Below are positions 7,438-16,181 of a stretch of 64,000 bases of DNA, piece after piece. The notes beneath the pieces were generated by a model. It was not told the origin of the DNA. It searched no databases and was given only the letters and a program-made list of their open reading frames with translations. The stretch is from contig NC_021191.1 of NCBI RefSeq assembly GCF_000389965.1, forward strand, positions 9,053,501 to 9,117,500. Reading direction: 5' to 3'. Numbering within the stretch: position 1 is the first letter of the stretch; each line of letters begins with the position of its first letter. The translations under genes were made by a program, and so were the position numbers. The stretch comes from Actinoplanes sp. N902-109. Its GTDB lineage: Bacteria; Actinomycetota; Actinomycetes; Mycobacteriales; Micromonosporaceae.

Positions 7438-7950
7438 ATGCCCGCCCAACCCGCTTCACGCGCTGCCGATTCGACCAACGACGACGCAGCGCCACAGCGC
7501 CCGACTCTGGGACCCGGGCCGGACTCAGAGCTGACGTGGCTGCTTCACCGGGCCGCGCAGCGGATGCACACACTCGTCGGCGCAGAGGCGGAACGCCACG
7601 GCCTGTCGCTTCGGGACCACATCGTTCTCAGCGCCCTGCACAAGACGGCGGATCTGACGCAGATGGAACTCGGGCAAGCGCTCGGCGTGGACAAGACAAC
7701 CCTCACTGCCGAGATCGACCGGCTCGAGAAGATGGGGTTGGTCTCTCGACGCGTTAACCCGCGAGACCGGCGCGCTCGTATCCCGGCCATTACTCCGAAG
7801 GGCGATGCGGTACGAGCTGCGGTCGCCGACGGCGCGGAAGCCGCGGAAGCCGCCGCGTTAGGGCCCCTCCCGACGGAACAGATCGCGCTGCTGCGCAGGT
7901 CTCTCTACCTCATCATCGGCTCGTCGGAAGACCCGGGATCATGCATATGA
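7438..7950 (+). CDS. MarR-family transcriptional regulator
   Basis: This 170-residue winged-helix protein has the MarR pattern: a helical N-terminal dimer arm with LTWLLHRAAQRMH, recognition-helix segment TQMELGQALGVDKTTLTAEI, then LEKMGLVSRRVNPRDRRARIPAIT, the wing. It follows the MBL hydrolase in the same transcript. The likely operator is the palindrome at 6539-6553 inside their common promoter. An in-frame GTG at 7432 is an alternative start. Confidence 0.87.
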   Translation: MPAQPASRAADSTNDDAAPQRPTLGPGPDSELTWLLHRAAQRMHTLVGAEAERHGLSLRDHIVLSALHKTADLTQMELGQALGVDKTTLTAEIDRLEKMGLVSRRVNPRDRRARIPAITPKGDAVRAAVADGAEAAEAAALGPLPTEQIALLRRSLYLIIGSSEDPGSCI

Positions 7951-8064
7951 GCGCTACAGACAATGTCGCCGACCGGATCACTCCCGCGCGAGGATGACCG
8001 TCACCGAGGCCGGCTGCCATGCGTGCGGCGTGTGTCTTCCCGCATCGGCGGGCTGGAGCTGGTC

Positions 8065-9285
8065 ATGCTGTCGCTGACCGCCCGGCCGGGCCGTACCCTG
8101 CCGTTCTGGGCTTGGTGTGTCGTCGCACTTGTCGTCACGGGTTTGTACACCGTCACCGTTCCGCTCACCAGTGCCGTCTACCAGCTGGATCTCGCCGTCG
8201 CGTTCATCATCGCCACGGTCCAGTGCGGATCGCTCGTCCTCGCGGTCATGCGGGCCCGGACAGCGGCGGTGATGCACTTGGCGTCGATTGCGGCGCTGGT
8301 GGTCGCCACCCGCGACTCGGCCGGTGAGCCCTGGCCGTTGCCGGTCACCGGTCTGCTGTCGCTGGGTGGCCTCATCGTGCTGCTGGGCGTCCGGGAACGG
8401 TGGACCGTGTCGGTGAGCACGTGGTGGTCGAGCGTCGCCCTGCTGGTCTTTCTCATCGTCACCTCCCCGCAGCGGTACGCCGACCCGGACCAGTGGGGTA
8501 CGAATCTGACGATCTACGCCAGTTACACGGCCACCGTGCTGGCAGCGGCGATCGCGGTCGGGCAGCGGGGCCGGATCCGCGCCGACCTGGCGGCGGCGCG
8601 GCGCGACGTCGAGCTGGAGCAGGCTCAGCGGCTCCATATCGAGGAGCGGGCCCGCATCGCGCGGGAGCTGCATGACGTCGTCGCCCACAGCATGTCGCTC
8701 GTGCACATGCAGGCGATGTCGGCGCCGGTCCGGCTCAAGGGGGCGAGCATCTCGACGGTGAACGACGAGTTCCAGGACATCGCCCGGTCCGCCCGCACGG
8801 CACTGGCGGAAATGCGCCAGCTGATGGGTGTCCTGCGGTCCGACGACGTCGAACTGCTGCCTCAGCCGCGACTGAGCGACATTGCTGACCTTGTCGCCGC
8901 CGTCTCGCGAGCGGACATCCCGATCCGGGCGACTGTCGACACCGCCGCGGAGCAGGCGAGACCTTTGGTCCAGCTGACGGCCTACCGCATCGTGCAGGAG
9001 GCGCTCAGCAACGTGGTCCGCCACGCCCCCGCCGCCGCCATCGAGGTGACCGTCAGAGCCGACGGTGTCGCACTGCACGTCGCCGTCCGCAACGAGCCCT
9101 CCGCCACCCGTTCCGGTCCGACCACCAGCCCTAGCCCTGACCAGGGCGGGCAGGGACTGCGCGGCATGCACGAGCGTGTCACCGCACTCGGCGGCCGGCT
9201 CACCACCCGGCCGACCGACGACGGGGGCTTCCTCGTCGACGCGACGATTCCCGCCGCGATCGACCACCAACCGGAGCAACCATGA
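8065..9285 (+). CDS. Membrane sensor histidine kinase, NarL/DesK type
   Basis: This protein has about 406 residues. An N-terminal block of some five transmembrane segments (residues 10-165) is followed by a coiled linker, HisKA_3 with ARIARELHDVVAHSMS (phospho-acceptor His near residue 203), and a C-terminal HATPase with EALSNVVRHAP (N box) and GGQGLRGMHERV (G box). It autophosphorylates and passes phosphate to the regulator whose gene overlaps by four bases (ATGA). The start at 8065 has GGAG at a good distance; an ATG at 7963 would add 34 polar residues. The signal is unknown. Confidence 0.88.
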   Translation: MLSLTARPGRTLPFWAWCVVALVVTGLYTVTVPLTSAVYQLDLAVAFIIATVQCGSLVLAVMRARTAAVMHLASIAALVVATRDSAGEPWPLPVTGLLSLGGLIVLLGVRERWTVSVSTWWSSVALLVFLIVTSPQRYADPDQWGTNLTIYASYTATVLAAAIAVGQRGRIRADLAAARRDVELEQAQRLHIEERARIARELHDVVAHSMSLVHMQAMSAPVRLKGASISTVNDEFQDIARSARTALAEMRQLMGVLRSDDVELLPQPRLSDIADLVAAVSRADIPIRATVDTAAEQARPLVQLTAYRIVQEALSNVVRHAPAAAIEVTVRADGVALHVAVRNEPSATRSGPTTSPSPDQGGQGLRGMHERVTALGGRLTTRPTDDGGFLVDATIPAAIDHQPEQP

Positions 9286-9983
9286 CCATCCGTGTCCTGA
9301 TTGTCGATGACCAGCCCATGTACCGCGCCGGGCTGTCCGCGGTCCTGGGGGCCGAGGACGACATCACCGTGATCGGCGAAGCCGCCGACGGTGAGCAAGC
9401 CTTCGCTCGCAGCCGGTCCCTGCGTCCGGACGTCGTCCTCATGGACGTGCGGATGCCGAAGCTCAACGGCATCGACGCGACGCGACGCCTGCTGGGTGCC
9501 GACGGTCCGGCGACCGTCCCGCGCGTCATCATGATCACCACGTTCGACATCGACGACTACGTGTACGCCGCGCTGGAGGCCGGGGCCAGCGGCTTCCTGC
9601 TCAAGGACGCGGACGCCCAGCAGCTCGCGACCGCGGTCCGGGTCGTCGCGCAGGGCGACTCGCTGCTGGCGCCCCAGGTCACCCGGCGGCTCATCGAGAA
9701 CTTCGTCAGCAGCAGACCGGCCGGTCTCGCCTCGACCACGGTCTTCAACAGCCTCACCGACCGCGAACGGGAGGTCTTCCAGCTGATCGCCGCCGGGCGG
9801 TCGAACGCGGAGATCGGCCAGGACCTGTTCATGGCCGAACAGACGGCCAAGAGCCACGTCAGCCGGATCCTGACCAAGCTGCATCTCCGCGACCGCGTGC
9901 ACGCGGTCCTGCTCGCCTACGAGACCGGACTGGTCACCCCCGGGGCCGTACGCCGGTACGGGTCGACAACACCGCCAGGGTGA
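9282..9983 (+). CDS. NarL/LuxR-type response regulator
   Basis: This 233-residue protein has a receiver domain (residues 1-120) with acidic pair Asp9/Asp10, phospho-acceptor Asp55 in VVLMDVRMP, and the conserved Lys in FLLKDADA. The C-terminal LuxR helix-turn-helix has LTDREREVFQLIAAGRSNAE and AKSHVSRILTKLHLRDR. It is translationally coupled to the kinase upstream. The exported hydrolase-like gene at 10061 follows after 77 bases and is a possible target. Confidence 0.92.
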   Translation: MTIRVLIVDDQPMYRAGLSAVLGAEDDITVIGEAADGEQAFARSRSLRPDVVLMDVRMPKLNGIDATRRLLGADGPATVPRVIMITTFDIDDYVYAALEAGASGFLLKDADAQQLATAVRVVAQGDSLLAPQVTRRLIENFVSSRPAGLASTTVFNSLTDREREVFQLIAAGRSNAEIGQDLFMAEQTAKSHVSRILTKLHLRDRVHAVLLAYETGLVTPGAVRRYGSTTPPG

Positions 9984-10060
9984 TGCCCCGGCCCTGATCG
10001 CGCTCCTACGTTTCTCCTGTCACCGCAACGGGCGGCAACGAGAACGCATCAGGAGATGTC

Positions 10061-11308
10061 ATGACCAGCACGAACAGCAGCGGCTCGAGCCGTCGGCGCA
10101 AGGCCCTCGCCCTCACCGGCATCGTCGCGGCCGGTCTCGCCGTGGCGAGCCTCGGGTCGTACGGAATCGCCCGGGCCATGCCGGCGCAGTTCCCGATCGT
10201 CCACTCCGAGCAGATCCCGCCGGGCGCAACGGACCGGGTCGCCATCGCCGACCCGGCGACGGCGCTCACCTTCGCCCGGGTCGACACCGGCGCGGGCCCC
10301 CGGGTCCTCGCGGTCACGGCCTACGAGAAAGGCTCCATCAGCGGCGTCGATTTGGGCGCCTCCTTCACCGAACCGATCGCCGCCTTCAACAAGCTGGGGT
10401 ACGCGGCCATCCGCGACATCGCCGGCGACCCCGCCCGGCCACGGATCACGGTCGCAGCCGCCGACACGCTGACGTCGCTGGACACCCACGCGCACCACGT
10501 CGGCATCGGCACCAATTACAAGGAGCACCAGGCCGAGGCGACCATCGAGGAACCGTTCGTCTTCCCCAAGATCGCCGCGCCCACCGACTCCCACAGCCCG
10601 CTCCCGGTCGGAACCCACGGCCTGCTCGACTACGAGGTGGAGCTCGGCATCGTCGCCCTGAACGACATCACCGCCTCGACCGGCGCACCGGAACACCTCG
10701 GCCTCGTGCTGTCCAACGACTGGACCGACCGCGAACTGCTGGTGAGCCAGATCGAGCCGGACAACCTCACCGGCGGCGCCGGGTTCACCAACGCCAAAAG
10801 CCAGCCCGGCTTCCTCAGCACCGGGGACCTGTTCGTCATCCCTGCCGACTGGGAGTCGTACTACAAGACCCTGCAGCTCGACCTGTTCGTCAACGGCGGC
10901 CTGCGCCAACGCGCCGAGCCGGCCGATCTGATCTGGGACGTCCGCACGATGATCGACAAGACCATCGCCGCCGGGAACCGGACGTGGGACAGCGACGGCG
11001 TACCCACCACCCTGACCGCGACACCCGGGACGATCCCGCAGGGCACCATCTTGCAGACCGGAACCCCCGCGGGTGTCGTCTACCGTGCACCCGACACCCG
11101 CCAGCGCTTCCTCGGATTCATGGAGTGGGCCGGCAGCCTCGGCACGAACGCCGACACGATCGTCGACTCCGCCCTGCAGGTCTACGTCCGCGACGCCAAG
11201 AAAGCCGACGTCTACCTCAAGCCGGGCGACACCGTCGTCACCCGCGCCGACGGCCTCGGACAAATCTTCACCACCATCACCGCCGGGCCGCGCGCCGAAA
11301 CCGAATAA
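10061..11308 (+). CDS. Exported fumarylacetoacetate hydrolase-family protein
   Basis: This 415-residue protein starts with a basic run SRRRKALAL and a hydrophobic stretch (about residues 15-35), which looks like a Tat/Sec signal or a membrane anchor. The rest has FAH-fold signatures: HVGIGTNYKEH, the metal-binding LDYEVELGIV (E-x-E), FTNAKSQPG, ILQTGTPAGV and GDTVVTRADGLG. FAH enzymes normally cleave C-C bonds or hydrate ring-cleavage products in the cytoplasm, so the export signal is odd. It lies after a two-component system and ends before a stem-loop at 11323. Substrate unknown. Confidence 0.8.
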   Translation: MTSTNSSGSSRRRKALALTGIVAAGLAVASLGSYGIARAMPAQFPIVHSEQIPPGATDRVAIADPATALTFARVDTGAGPRVLAVTAYEKGSISGVDLGASFTEPIAAFNKLGYAAIRDIAGDPARPRITVAAADTLTSLDTHAHHVGIGTNYKEHQAEATIEEPFVFPKIAAPTDSHSPLPVGTHGLLDYEVELGIVALNDITASTGAPEHLGLVLSNDWTDRELLVSQIEPDNLTGGAGFTNAKSQPGFLSTGDLFVIPADWESYYKTLQLDLFVNGGLRQRAEPADLIWDVRTMIDKTIAAGNRTWDSDGVPTTLTATPGTIPQGTILQTGTPAGVVYRAPDTRQRFLGFMEWAGSLGTNADTIVDSALQVYVRDAKKADVYLKPGDTVVTRADGLGQIFTTITAGPRAETE

Positions 11309-11322
11309 CCCCTCACCCGCCC

Positions 11323-11352
11323 CGCCCCCTCGCCCAGTAGGCGCAGGGGGCG
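11323..11352 (+). terminator. Terminator between convergent genes
   Basis: CGCCCCCT (11323-11330) pairs with AGGGGGCG (11345-11352), and inside it CGCC (11331-11334) pairs with GGCG (11340-11343). CTTTCGTCC follows. It sits just after the stop of the exported FAH-like gene and just before the convergent TetR gene, so it may act on both strands. Confidence 0.65.
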
Positions 11353-11368
11353 CTTTCGTCCTGCTCCA

Positions 11369-12034
11369 TCAGCGGCGGGCGAGCACGCCCAGAAAGGTCA
11401 CGTTCAACGCCTGGGTCAGGTAATCGTCGGGGTTCAAGCGGGAGCGGGCCAGGTCGGGTTCGCTTCGGTAGGCCGCCTCGAGGCTGGAGGGTGGCGTTCT
11501 GTACGGCGACAGCGCGCCGGCCGTGAGCATGGTCTGCAGACTGCAGAAAACTGCCTCGTCCCCGAGCTCCGGCAGACACTTGCGCACCAGGGCGGCCATC
11601 GTCGCCAGCCGGTCCAGGGAGGCCAGCTTGTAGCGGGCGACGACCGCTACGGACACGTTGTGCTCCAAGACACTTGCCTGCGCGCCGAACAGTTCGCACA
11701 GCACGGCCCGGCTGGACAGCGACCGGCTGAGGATCCCCGCCACCGCCGTCGCCCGCTCGGCCGCCGGCAGGTCATCGTCGACGCCCGCATCCAACTCGTG
11801 CGCCAGCCCGGCCAGCCACTCCTGCAGGAACCGGTCCAGCAGTTCGAGCAACACCGCCTCACGCGACTCGAAGTAGCGCAGCACGTTCGGCTTGGCCAGC
11901 CCGACCCGGCGGCTGAGCTCGTTGAGAGTCACCGCAGCCACCGGCATCTCGTCCAGCATTGCCGACGCCATGTCGAGGATCGCCCGCCGGCGGACCTCCC
12001 GCTGCTCCTCGGTCCGTGCGCGCTGAAACGTCAT
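11369..12034 (-). CDS. TetR-family transcriptional regulator
   Basis: This 221-residue regulator has an N-terminal helix-turn-helix at about residues 15-60, with VTLNELSRRVGLAKPNVLRYF typical of TetR recognition helices, and a C-terminal ligand-binding helical bundle ending in TQALNVTFLGVLARR. ATG 12034 is preferred over a GTG at 12040. It is divergent from a short-chain dehydrogenase, with three matching operators between them. It probably represses itself and the dehydrogenase until a ligand binds. Confidence 0.88.
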   Translation of the reverse strand: MTFQRARTEEQREVRRRAILDMASAMLDEMPVAAVTLNELSRRVGLAKPNVLRYFESREAVLLELLDRFLQEWLAGLAHELDAGVDDDLPAAERATAVAGILSRSLSSRAVLCELFGAQASVLEHNVSVAVVARYKLASLDRLATMAALVRKCLPELGDEAVFCSLQTMLTAGALSPYRTPPSSLEAAYRSEPDLARSRLNPDDYLTQALNVTFLGVLARR

Positions 12035-12053
12035 GACCACGACCTTAACTTAA

Positions 12054-12121
12054 GTACCTTCGGTACGTTGACATCGTACTGGAGGTACTTTAACGTTGTC
12101 CGGGCAAGATACCTACGGTAC
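12054..12121. promoter_or_regulatory. Promoter with three phased TetR operators
   Basis: A 13-bp dyad RTACC-N3-GGTAC occurs at 12054-12066 (GTACC-TTC-GGTAC), 12076-12088 (GTACT-GGA-GGTAC, one mismatch) and 12109-12121 (ATACC-TAC-GGTAC). Start-to-start spacings are 22 and 33 bp, two and three helical turns. The promoter TTGACA (12068-12073) with TAACGT (12091-12096), 17 bases apart, lies among them and drives the dehydrogenase. The TetR protein is the expected binder. Confidence 0.75.
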
Positions 12122-12141
12122 TTAAAGACAAGGGGCACGCC

Positions 12142-13062
12142 GTGACCGAGAAGTGGACGACAGCGAACATCCCGGACCAGCAGGGGCGGGTGGCTGTGGT
12201 GACCGGCGCCAACACCGGGCTCGGGTTCGAGACGGCCAAGGCGCTCGCGGAGCGCGGGGCTTCCGTCGTCATCGCCGTGCGCAACGTCGAGAAGGGCAGG
12301 CAAGCCGCGGCCCGCATGACCGGCGACGTGAGCGTGCAGGAGCTCGACCTGACCTCGCTCGATTCCGTCCGCGGTGCGGCGGCGGCGCTGCGGTCCCGGC
12401 TCGACCGCATCGACCTGCTCATCAACAACGCCGGCGTGATGTACACGCCGAAGCAGACCACCCGCGACGGCTTCGAGATGCAGTTCGGCACCAACCACCT
12501 CGGCCACTTCGCGCTCACCGGGCTGCTGCTGGACAAGATGCTGCCGGTGCCCGGCTCGCGCGTGGTGACGGTCAGCAGCACCGGGCACCGCATCCGGGCT
12601 GCGATTCACTTCGAGGACCTGCAGTGGGAGCGGTCGTACAGCCGCGCCGGTGCCTACGGCCAGTCCAAACTGGCCAATCTGATGTTCACCTACGAGCTGC
12701 AGCGCCGGCTCGCCGCACACAACACCACCGTCGCGGTTGCCGCGCACCCCGGCCTGTCCAGCACCGAACTGGTCCGCAACAGCCCCGCGGCCCTGCGGCT
12801 GCCGCTCACCGCGCTGGCCCCGCTGATCACCCAGACCCCGGCCATGGGTGCGTTGCCGACGTTGCGCGCCGCCACCGACCCCGCCGCCCTCAGCGGCCAG
12901 TACTACGGCCCCGGGGGCCGCCTCGAAATCAAGGGCCACCCGCGGCTGGTCACCTCCAGCCCGGACTCCCATGAGGTGGCTGTCCAGCAGCGACTGTGGG
13001 ACGTCTCCGAAGCCCTCACCGGAGTGCGGTTCCCCGTCGTCAGCGCCAGCCTGCAGAACTAG
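12142..13062 (+). CDS. Short-chain dehydrogenase/reductase (retinol dehydrogenase-like)
   Basis: This 306-residue SDR has the cofactor motif TGANTGLG near residue 21, NNAGVM near 95, a catalytic Ser in VVTVSSTGH, and YGQSK (Tyr-x3-Lys) at about residue 173. It is an NAD(P)-dependent oxidoreductase of the long-tail group that includes retinol and protochlorophyllide reductase-like enzymes; the substrate is unknown. It begins with GTG 12142 behind AAGGGG. It is under the phased TetR operators and followed by another Rossmann protein. Confidence 0.88.
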   Translation: MTEKWTTANIPDQQGRVAVVTGANTGLGFETAKALAERGASVVIAVRNVEKGRQAAARMTGDVSVQELDLTSLDSVRGAAAALRSRLDRIDLLINNAGVMYTPKQTTRDGFEMQFGTNHLGHFALTGLLLDKMLPVPGSRVVTVSSTGHRIRAAIHFEDLQWERSYSRAGAYGQSKLANLMFTYELQRRLAAHNTTVAVAAHPGLSSTELVRNSPAALRLPLTALAPLITQTPAMGALPTLRAATDPAALSGQYYGPGGRLEIKGHPRLVTSSPDSHEVAVQQRLWDVSEALTGVRFPVVSASLQN

Positions 13063-13149
13063 TTCCGCAGAACTACCTCCCCGTACGCCGGCGCAGCGCG
13101 GCTCGCATCCCCGCGGCCTGGCCCAAGAACACCGAACGAAGGAACAGAC

Positions 13150-13794
13150 ATGAATGTCATCGTTTTCGGCGCGACCGGCATGGTGGGCCAAAGCGTGCTG
13201 CACGCGAGCCTGTCGGATCCGAGCGTCGAGCAAGTGCTAGCGGTGGTGCGCACGCCAACCGGGGTCCAGCACCCGAATCTGCGCGAGGTACTGCTGGCCG
13301 ACTTCGCCGATCTGACGCCGATCGAGGACAAGCTGATCGGGTACGACGCCTGTTTCTACTGTCTCGGGGTGTCGTCAGTCGGCCTGGACGAGGCCCCTTA
13401 CACCAAGGTCAACTACGAGTACCCGGTCGCGGCCGCGCACACGCTCGCGAAGATCAACCCTGACATGACGTTCGTTTACGTCTCGGGAGGCGGCACCGAC
13501 CCCAACGGCCGGCAGATGTGGGCCCGGGTCAAGGGCCGCACCGAGAACACCGTCATCGAAACCTTCCGGAACGGCTACGCCTTCCGTCCGGGTATGGTCC
13601 AGCCAACGTTCCGCACCACCTCGAAGACCAACTGGTTCCGCACCATGTATGCGCTGACCGCCCCCGCGTTTCCCTTGCTCGAGCGAATCGCCCCGCAATA
13701 CGCAATCACCACCGACCGGCTCGGCCGCGCCATGCTGCGCGCCGCCCGCACCGGGTTTCCACAACACATCGTGGAGAACCGCGACCTTCGATAG
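13150..13794 (+). CDS. NAD(P)-binding Rossmann protein (atypical SDR/NmrA-like)
   Basis: This 214-residue protein starts with MNVIVFGATGMVGQ, the glycine-rich nucleotide-binding turn of atypical SDRs, and has VYVSGGGTDPNG in place of a Ser-Tyr-Lys triad. An R-x-G-M-V segment (AFRPGMVQP) follows. This fits NAD(P)H-binding epimerase-like proteins of the YbjT/HTATIP2 type. It lies 87 bases after the dehydrogenase and may be cotranscribed with it under TetR control. It ends 12 bases before the convergent membrane gene. Confidence 0.8.
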   Translation: MNVIVFGATGMVGQSVLHASLSDPSVEQVLAVVRTPTGVQHPNLREVLLADFADLTPIEDKLIGYDACFYCLGVSSVGLDEAPYTKVNYEYPVAAAHTLAKINPDMTFVYVSGGGTDPNGRQMWARVKGRTENTVIETFRNGYAFRPGMVQPTFRTTSKTNWFRTMYALTAPAFPLLERIAPQYAITTDRLGRAMLRAARTGFPQHIVENRDLR

Positions 13795-13806
13795 CCGCGC
13801 CAGTCC

Positions 13807-14574
13807 TCAGGCCCCGGCCCCGGTCACTGCCTGAGCCCTGCGACGTGAGGTCGGTGAGGGTGAGAACCTCAGGCCGGGAAGGTTACGCCGGTAGATCATG
13901 ACTTCGGCCACCACGATGTTCGGCAGCCAGCACATGAACGGAACGACGGCGTAGGAATTGTCGAAGATCTGGTCGAAGTCGGTGCGGCCGGCCAGCAACT
14001 GGATGCCGATCAGCGTCCCGAGCCACAAACGCAGAGTCGGAGCCGCGAAGGTCAGCGCGAAACTACGGATCATCCACGCCTGATGGCTGGCGATGTCACC
14101 CGTCCTGACGGCCCGGTAACCGCGGTAGGTGGTCCATCCCCACAGCACGGCCAGAGTGCCGAAACCGAAGAACCCGATCAACGCCGCGGAGCTGTAGACG
14201 GCCATCACCAGTCCTGAGGCCGAAGCGAACGCGATGGACACCACGTAGATGCGCCCGATCCAGCGGTGCACGGCGGGGAAACGTCGACGAACCGGCTTGG
14301 CGAACTGGAACGGACCCACGGCCAGAGCCAGGCCGGCCGAGATGATGTGAATCCAGAACGCGGCCTGCACAAACCCCGGCCGGTTCGCGTAAGTCGTTGC
14401 CAGCCCGACCTCGTCGGCAGCAAGGGCCTGGAGGTTGCCGCTGGCGTACTGACCGACGAAGTAGCCGGCGATCGCCAGCGAGATCAAGGTGACCACGGTC
14501 CAGCTGATGCGGGATCCGGGGCGGCGCCGTGCCCTTGGTGGTTGCGCTGTCGATGTGACCATCTCTTGAACCAT
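13807..14574 (-). CDS. DUF2306 membrane protein
   Basis: From ATG 14574 this is about 255 residues with roughly six to seven membrane segments. The family signature is visible: an early TM, then a stretch ending HIISAGLALAVGPFQF and RFPAVHRWIGRIYVVSI, where the conserved His residues lie. The frame is open up to 14727, but that upstream part overlaps the flavoprotein pseudogene and lacks coding character, so the later start is preferred; ATG 14562 is also possible. Function of DUF2306 proteins is unknown; the conserved membrane His residues suggest cofactor binding. Confidence 0.72.
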   Translation of the reverse strand: MVQEMVTSTAQPPRARRRPGSRISWTVVTLISLAIAGYFVGQYASGNLQALAADEVGLATTYANRPGFVQAAFWIHIISAGLALAVGPFQFAKPVRRRFPAVHRWIGRIYVVSIAFASASGLVMAVYSSAALIGFFGFGTLAVLWGWTTYRGYRAVRTGDIASHQAWMIRSFALTFAAPTLRLWLGTLIGIQLLAGRTDFDQIFDNSYAVVPFMCWLPNIVVAEVMIYRRNLPGLRFSPSPTSRRRAQAVTGAGA

Positions 14575-14635
14575 TTCCTGTCTGTGGACGCCGTCGAAGA
14601 AATTTTTGTGACAGCGATTTACGAGGAGTGCAGCT

Positions 14636-14970
14636 TCAATCTGCGTTCGTCGAACGTGCTTCATACATGCATGGCACTGCGGCGGCCATCGATGGCGGGA
14701 CTGAGGTGGCAGCGTCGCCGACCGCATAGCGGCCGGGAATTGTGGTGCGGCCCATCGCGTCGACCGTTATAGCCTGCACGCTGAGCTGCGCGCGGGCGAC
14801 GGCGTAATACTCGGCAGGCGCCCATCGGTCGTGCCCGGACAGGCCGCCGATGCTGGTGGCGCGAGGTTGTTCTGCTGGCCGGCGTCGACGACCAGGGTGC
14901 TACGGCGGGCCAGGGCAAGACCCGCGCTCAGACCGGCCGCCCCCGCGCCGACCACGATGCAATCTTCCAT
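14636..14970 (-). pseudogene. NAD(P)/FAD-dependent oxidoreductase relic (thioredoxin reductase-like)
   Basis: The gene opens normally with MEDCIVVGAGAAGLSAGLAL and TLVVDAGQQNNL. It then shifts frame, and the next frame continues as TSIGGLSGHDRWAPAEYYAV. It jumps straight to the C-terminal FAD motif TVDAMGRTTIPGRYAVGDA and ATSVPPSMAAAV, ending at TGA 14638-14636. Intact relatives have about 300 residues, so some 180 in the middle are deleted and one frameshift is present. It is divergent from the AraC gene at 15051, its probable former regulator. Confidence 0.85.
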
Positions 14971-15050
14971 GGCCACCAGCCAACCGGTCAGCGGTCCATG
15001 CGGAAATGCTGTGGTGAGGCACGCTTATACGAGTATGTAGCATCGCGCCC

Positions 15051-15911
15051 ATGGACCAGGCGAGCCAGGCGATCTCGGCGCTGCGGGTGGGGCGCGGAAC
15101 AGTCCGCCGGTTCAAGCAGTCCGGCCGATGGGGGCTGGACTACTCCGGTCTGACCGGTAGCGGCTTCCACGTCGTCCTGCACGGCGCCGGTTGGCTGCTG
15201 TCGGCGGACTCATCGCCCGTGCCGCTCAAGCAGGGCGACGTGGTCCTGGTGACCTCGGGCGCGGATCACGGAATCAGCAGCGACGCCCGTCCGTTTCGTG
15301 GGCTGACACCGGTGAAAGTGGGCACAGCCAAGCCGGCGTCGGGCACCGCCGACTTCGAATTCCTCTGCGGCGCCTACCGCCTGCAGCACGCTGACGTGCA
15401 CCCCTACCTCTCCGCACTGCCCGAACTGATCGTGGTGAACCCGGCCACCCGGTCGGTGGTCGACCTGCTCGACGAGCATGAATCGTCACCCAAACCGAGC
15501 GGGGACACGGCAAGGTACGCCCTGCTGGACCTGATGCTCATCGGTGCCCTGAGTCAATGGCTCACCTCGGCGGACCAGCCGCCGACTCCTGACCCGGCGA
15601 TCACCGCGATCCTGCGTACCATCGACGACAGCCCGCACACTCGATGGAGCGTGCAGGACCTCAGCCGTGCCGCGGGCATGTCCCGGGCCACCTTCACCCG
15701 GCGCTTCGCCTCAGCGGTCGGCAGGACGCCGCAGGCGTACCTCCTGGGCCGTCGGCTCGACCTCGCGGCTCGGCTGCTACGCGAGACCGACGAGCCGCTG
15801 GCGTCCATTGCCCGCCGGACAGGATATGCCACGCAGTTCTCTCTCGCTGCGGCCTTCCGTCGCGAGTACGGCATTCCTCCGGGCTCTTTTCGCCGCTCGC
15901 AACTCGCTTAG
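15051..15911 (+). CDS. AraC-family regulator (AraC_binding_2/cupin_6 type)
   Basis: This 286-residue protein has an N-terminal cupin-like domain (residues 10-165, with GAGWLLSADSSPVPLKQGDVV) and a C-terminal AraC DNA-binding domain, with WSVQDLSRAAGMSRATFTRRF and then PLASIARRTGYATQFSLAAAF. Regulators of this subgroup often sit beside flavin reductases or dehydrogenases that they control. Here the divergent flavoprotein gene is destroyed, so this regulator may have lost its main target. Confidence 0.87.
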   Translation: MDQASQAISALRVGRGTVRRFKQSGRWGLDYSGLTGSGFHVVLHGAGWLLSADSSPVPLKQGDVVLVTSGADHGISSDARPFRGLTPVKVGTAKPASGTADFEFLCGAYRLQHADVHPYLSALPELIVVNPATRSVVDLLDEHESSPKPSGDTARYALLDLMLIGALSQWLTSADQPPTPDPAITAILRTIDDSPHTRWSVQDLSRAAGMSRATFTRRFASAVGRTPQAYLLGRRLDLAARLLRETDEPLASIARRTGYATQFSLAAAFRREYGIPPGSFRRSQLA

Positions 15912-16181
15912 AACACGGCGATGGTGCCGGGCGCCTGGCCGGGTCTCGGCTAGTTGTCGGGAGATTCGAGGAAAAACAGTGGTCGAGTGCTGCGACAAGC
16001 GCTGGAGACCACAGCCAGGCCTTAGGCCCGGCCGCTTCCATCAGCGGCAGCCGCTGCCCGTAGAACCGTCGAACCCGCTTTTCTCCTCGTCGCGGACGTT
16101 TCCTTACCGAAGCAAACCCGATCGATCGGCGCGCTATCTCGGGGTCGACACCAGCCACCCGGCGCGCAGCGTCACTCGCGC

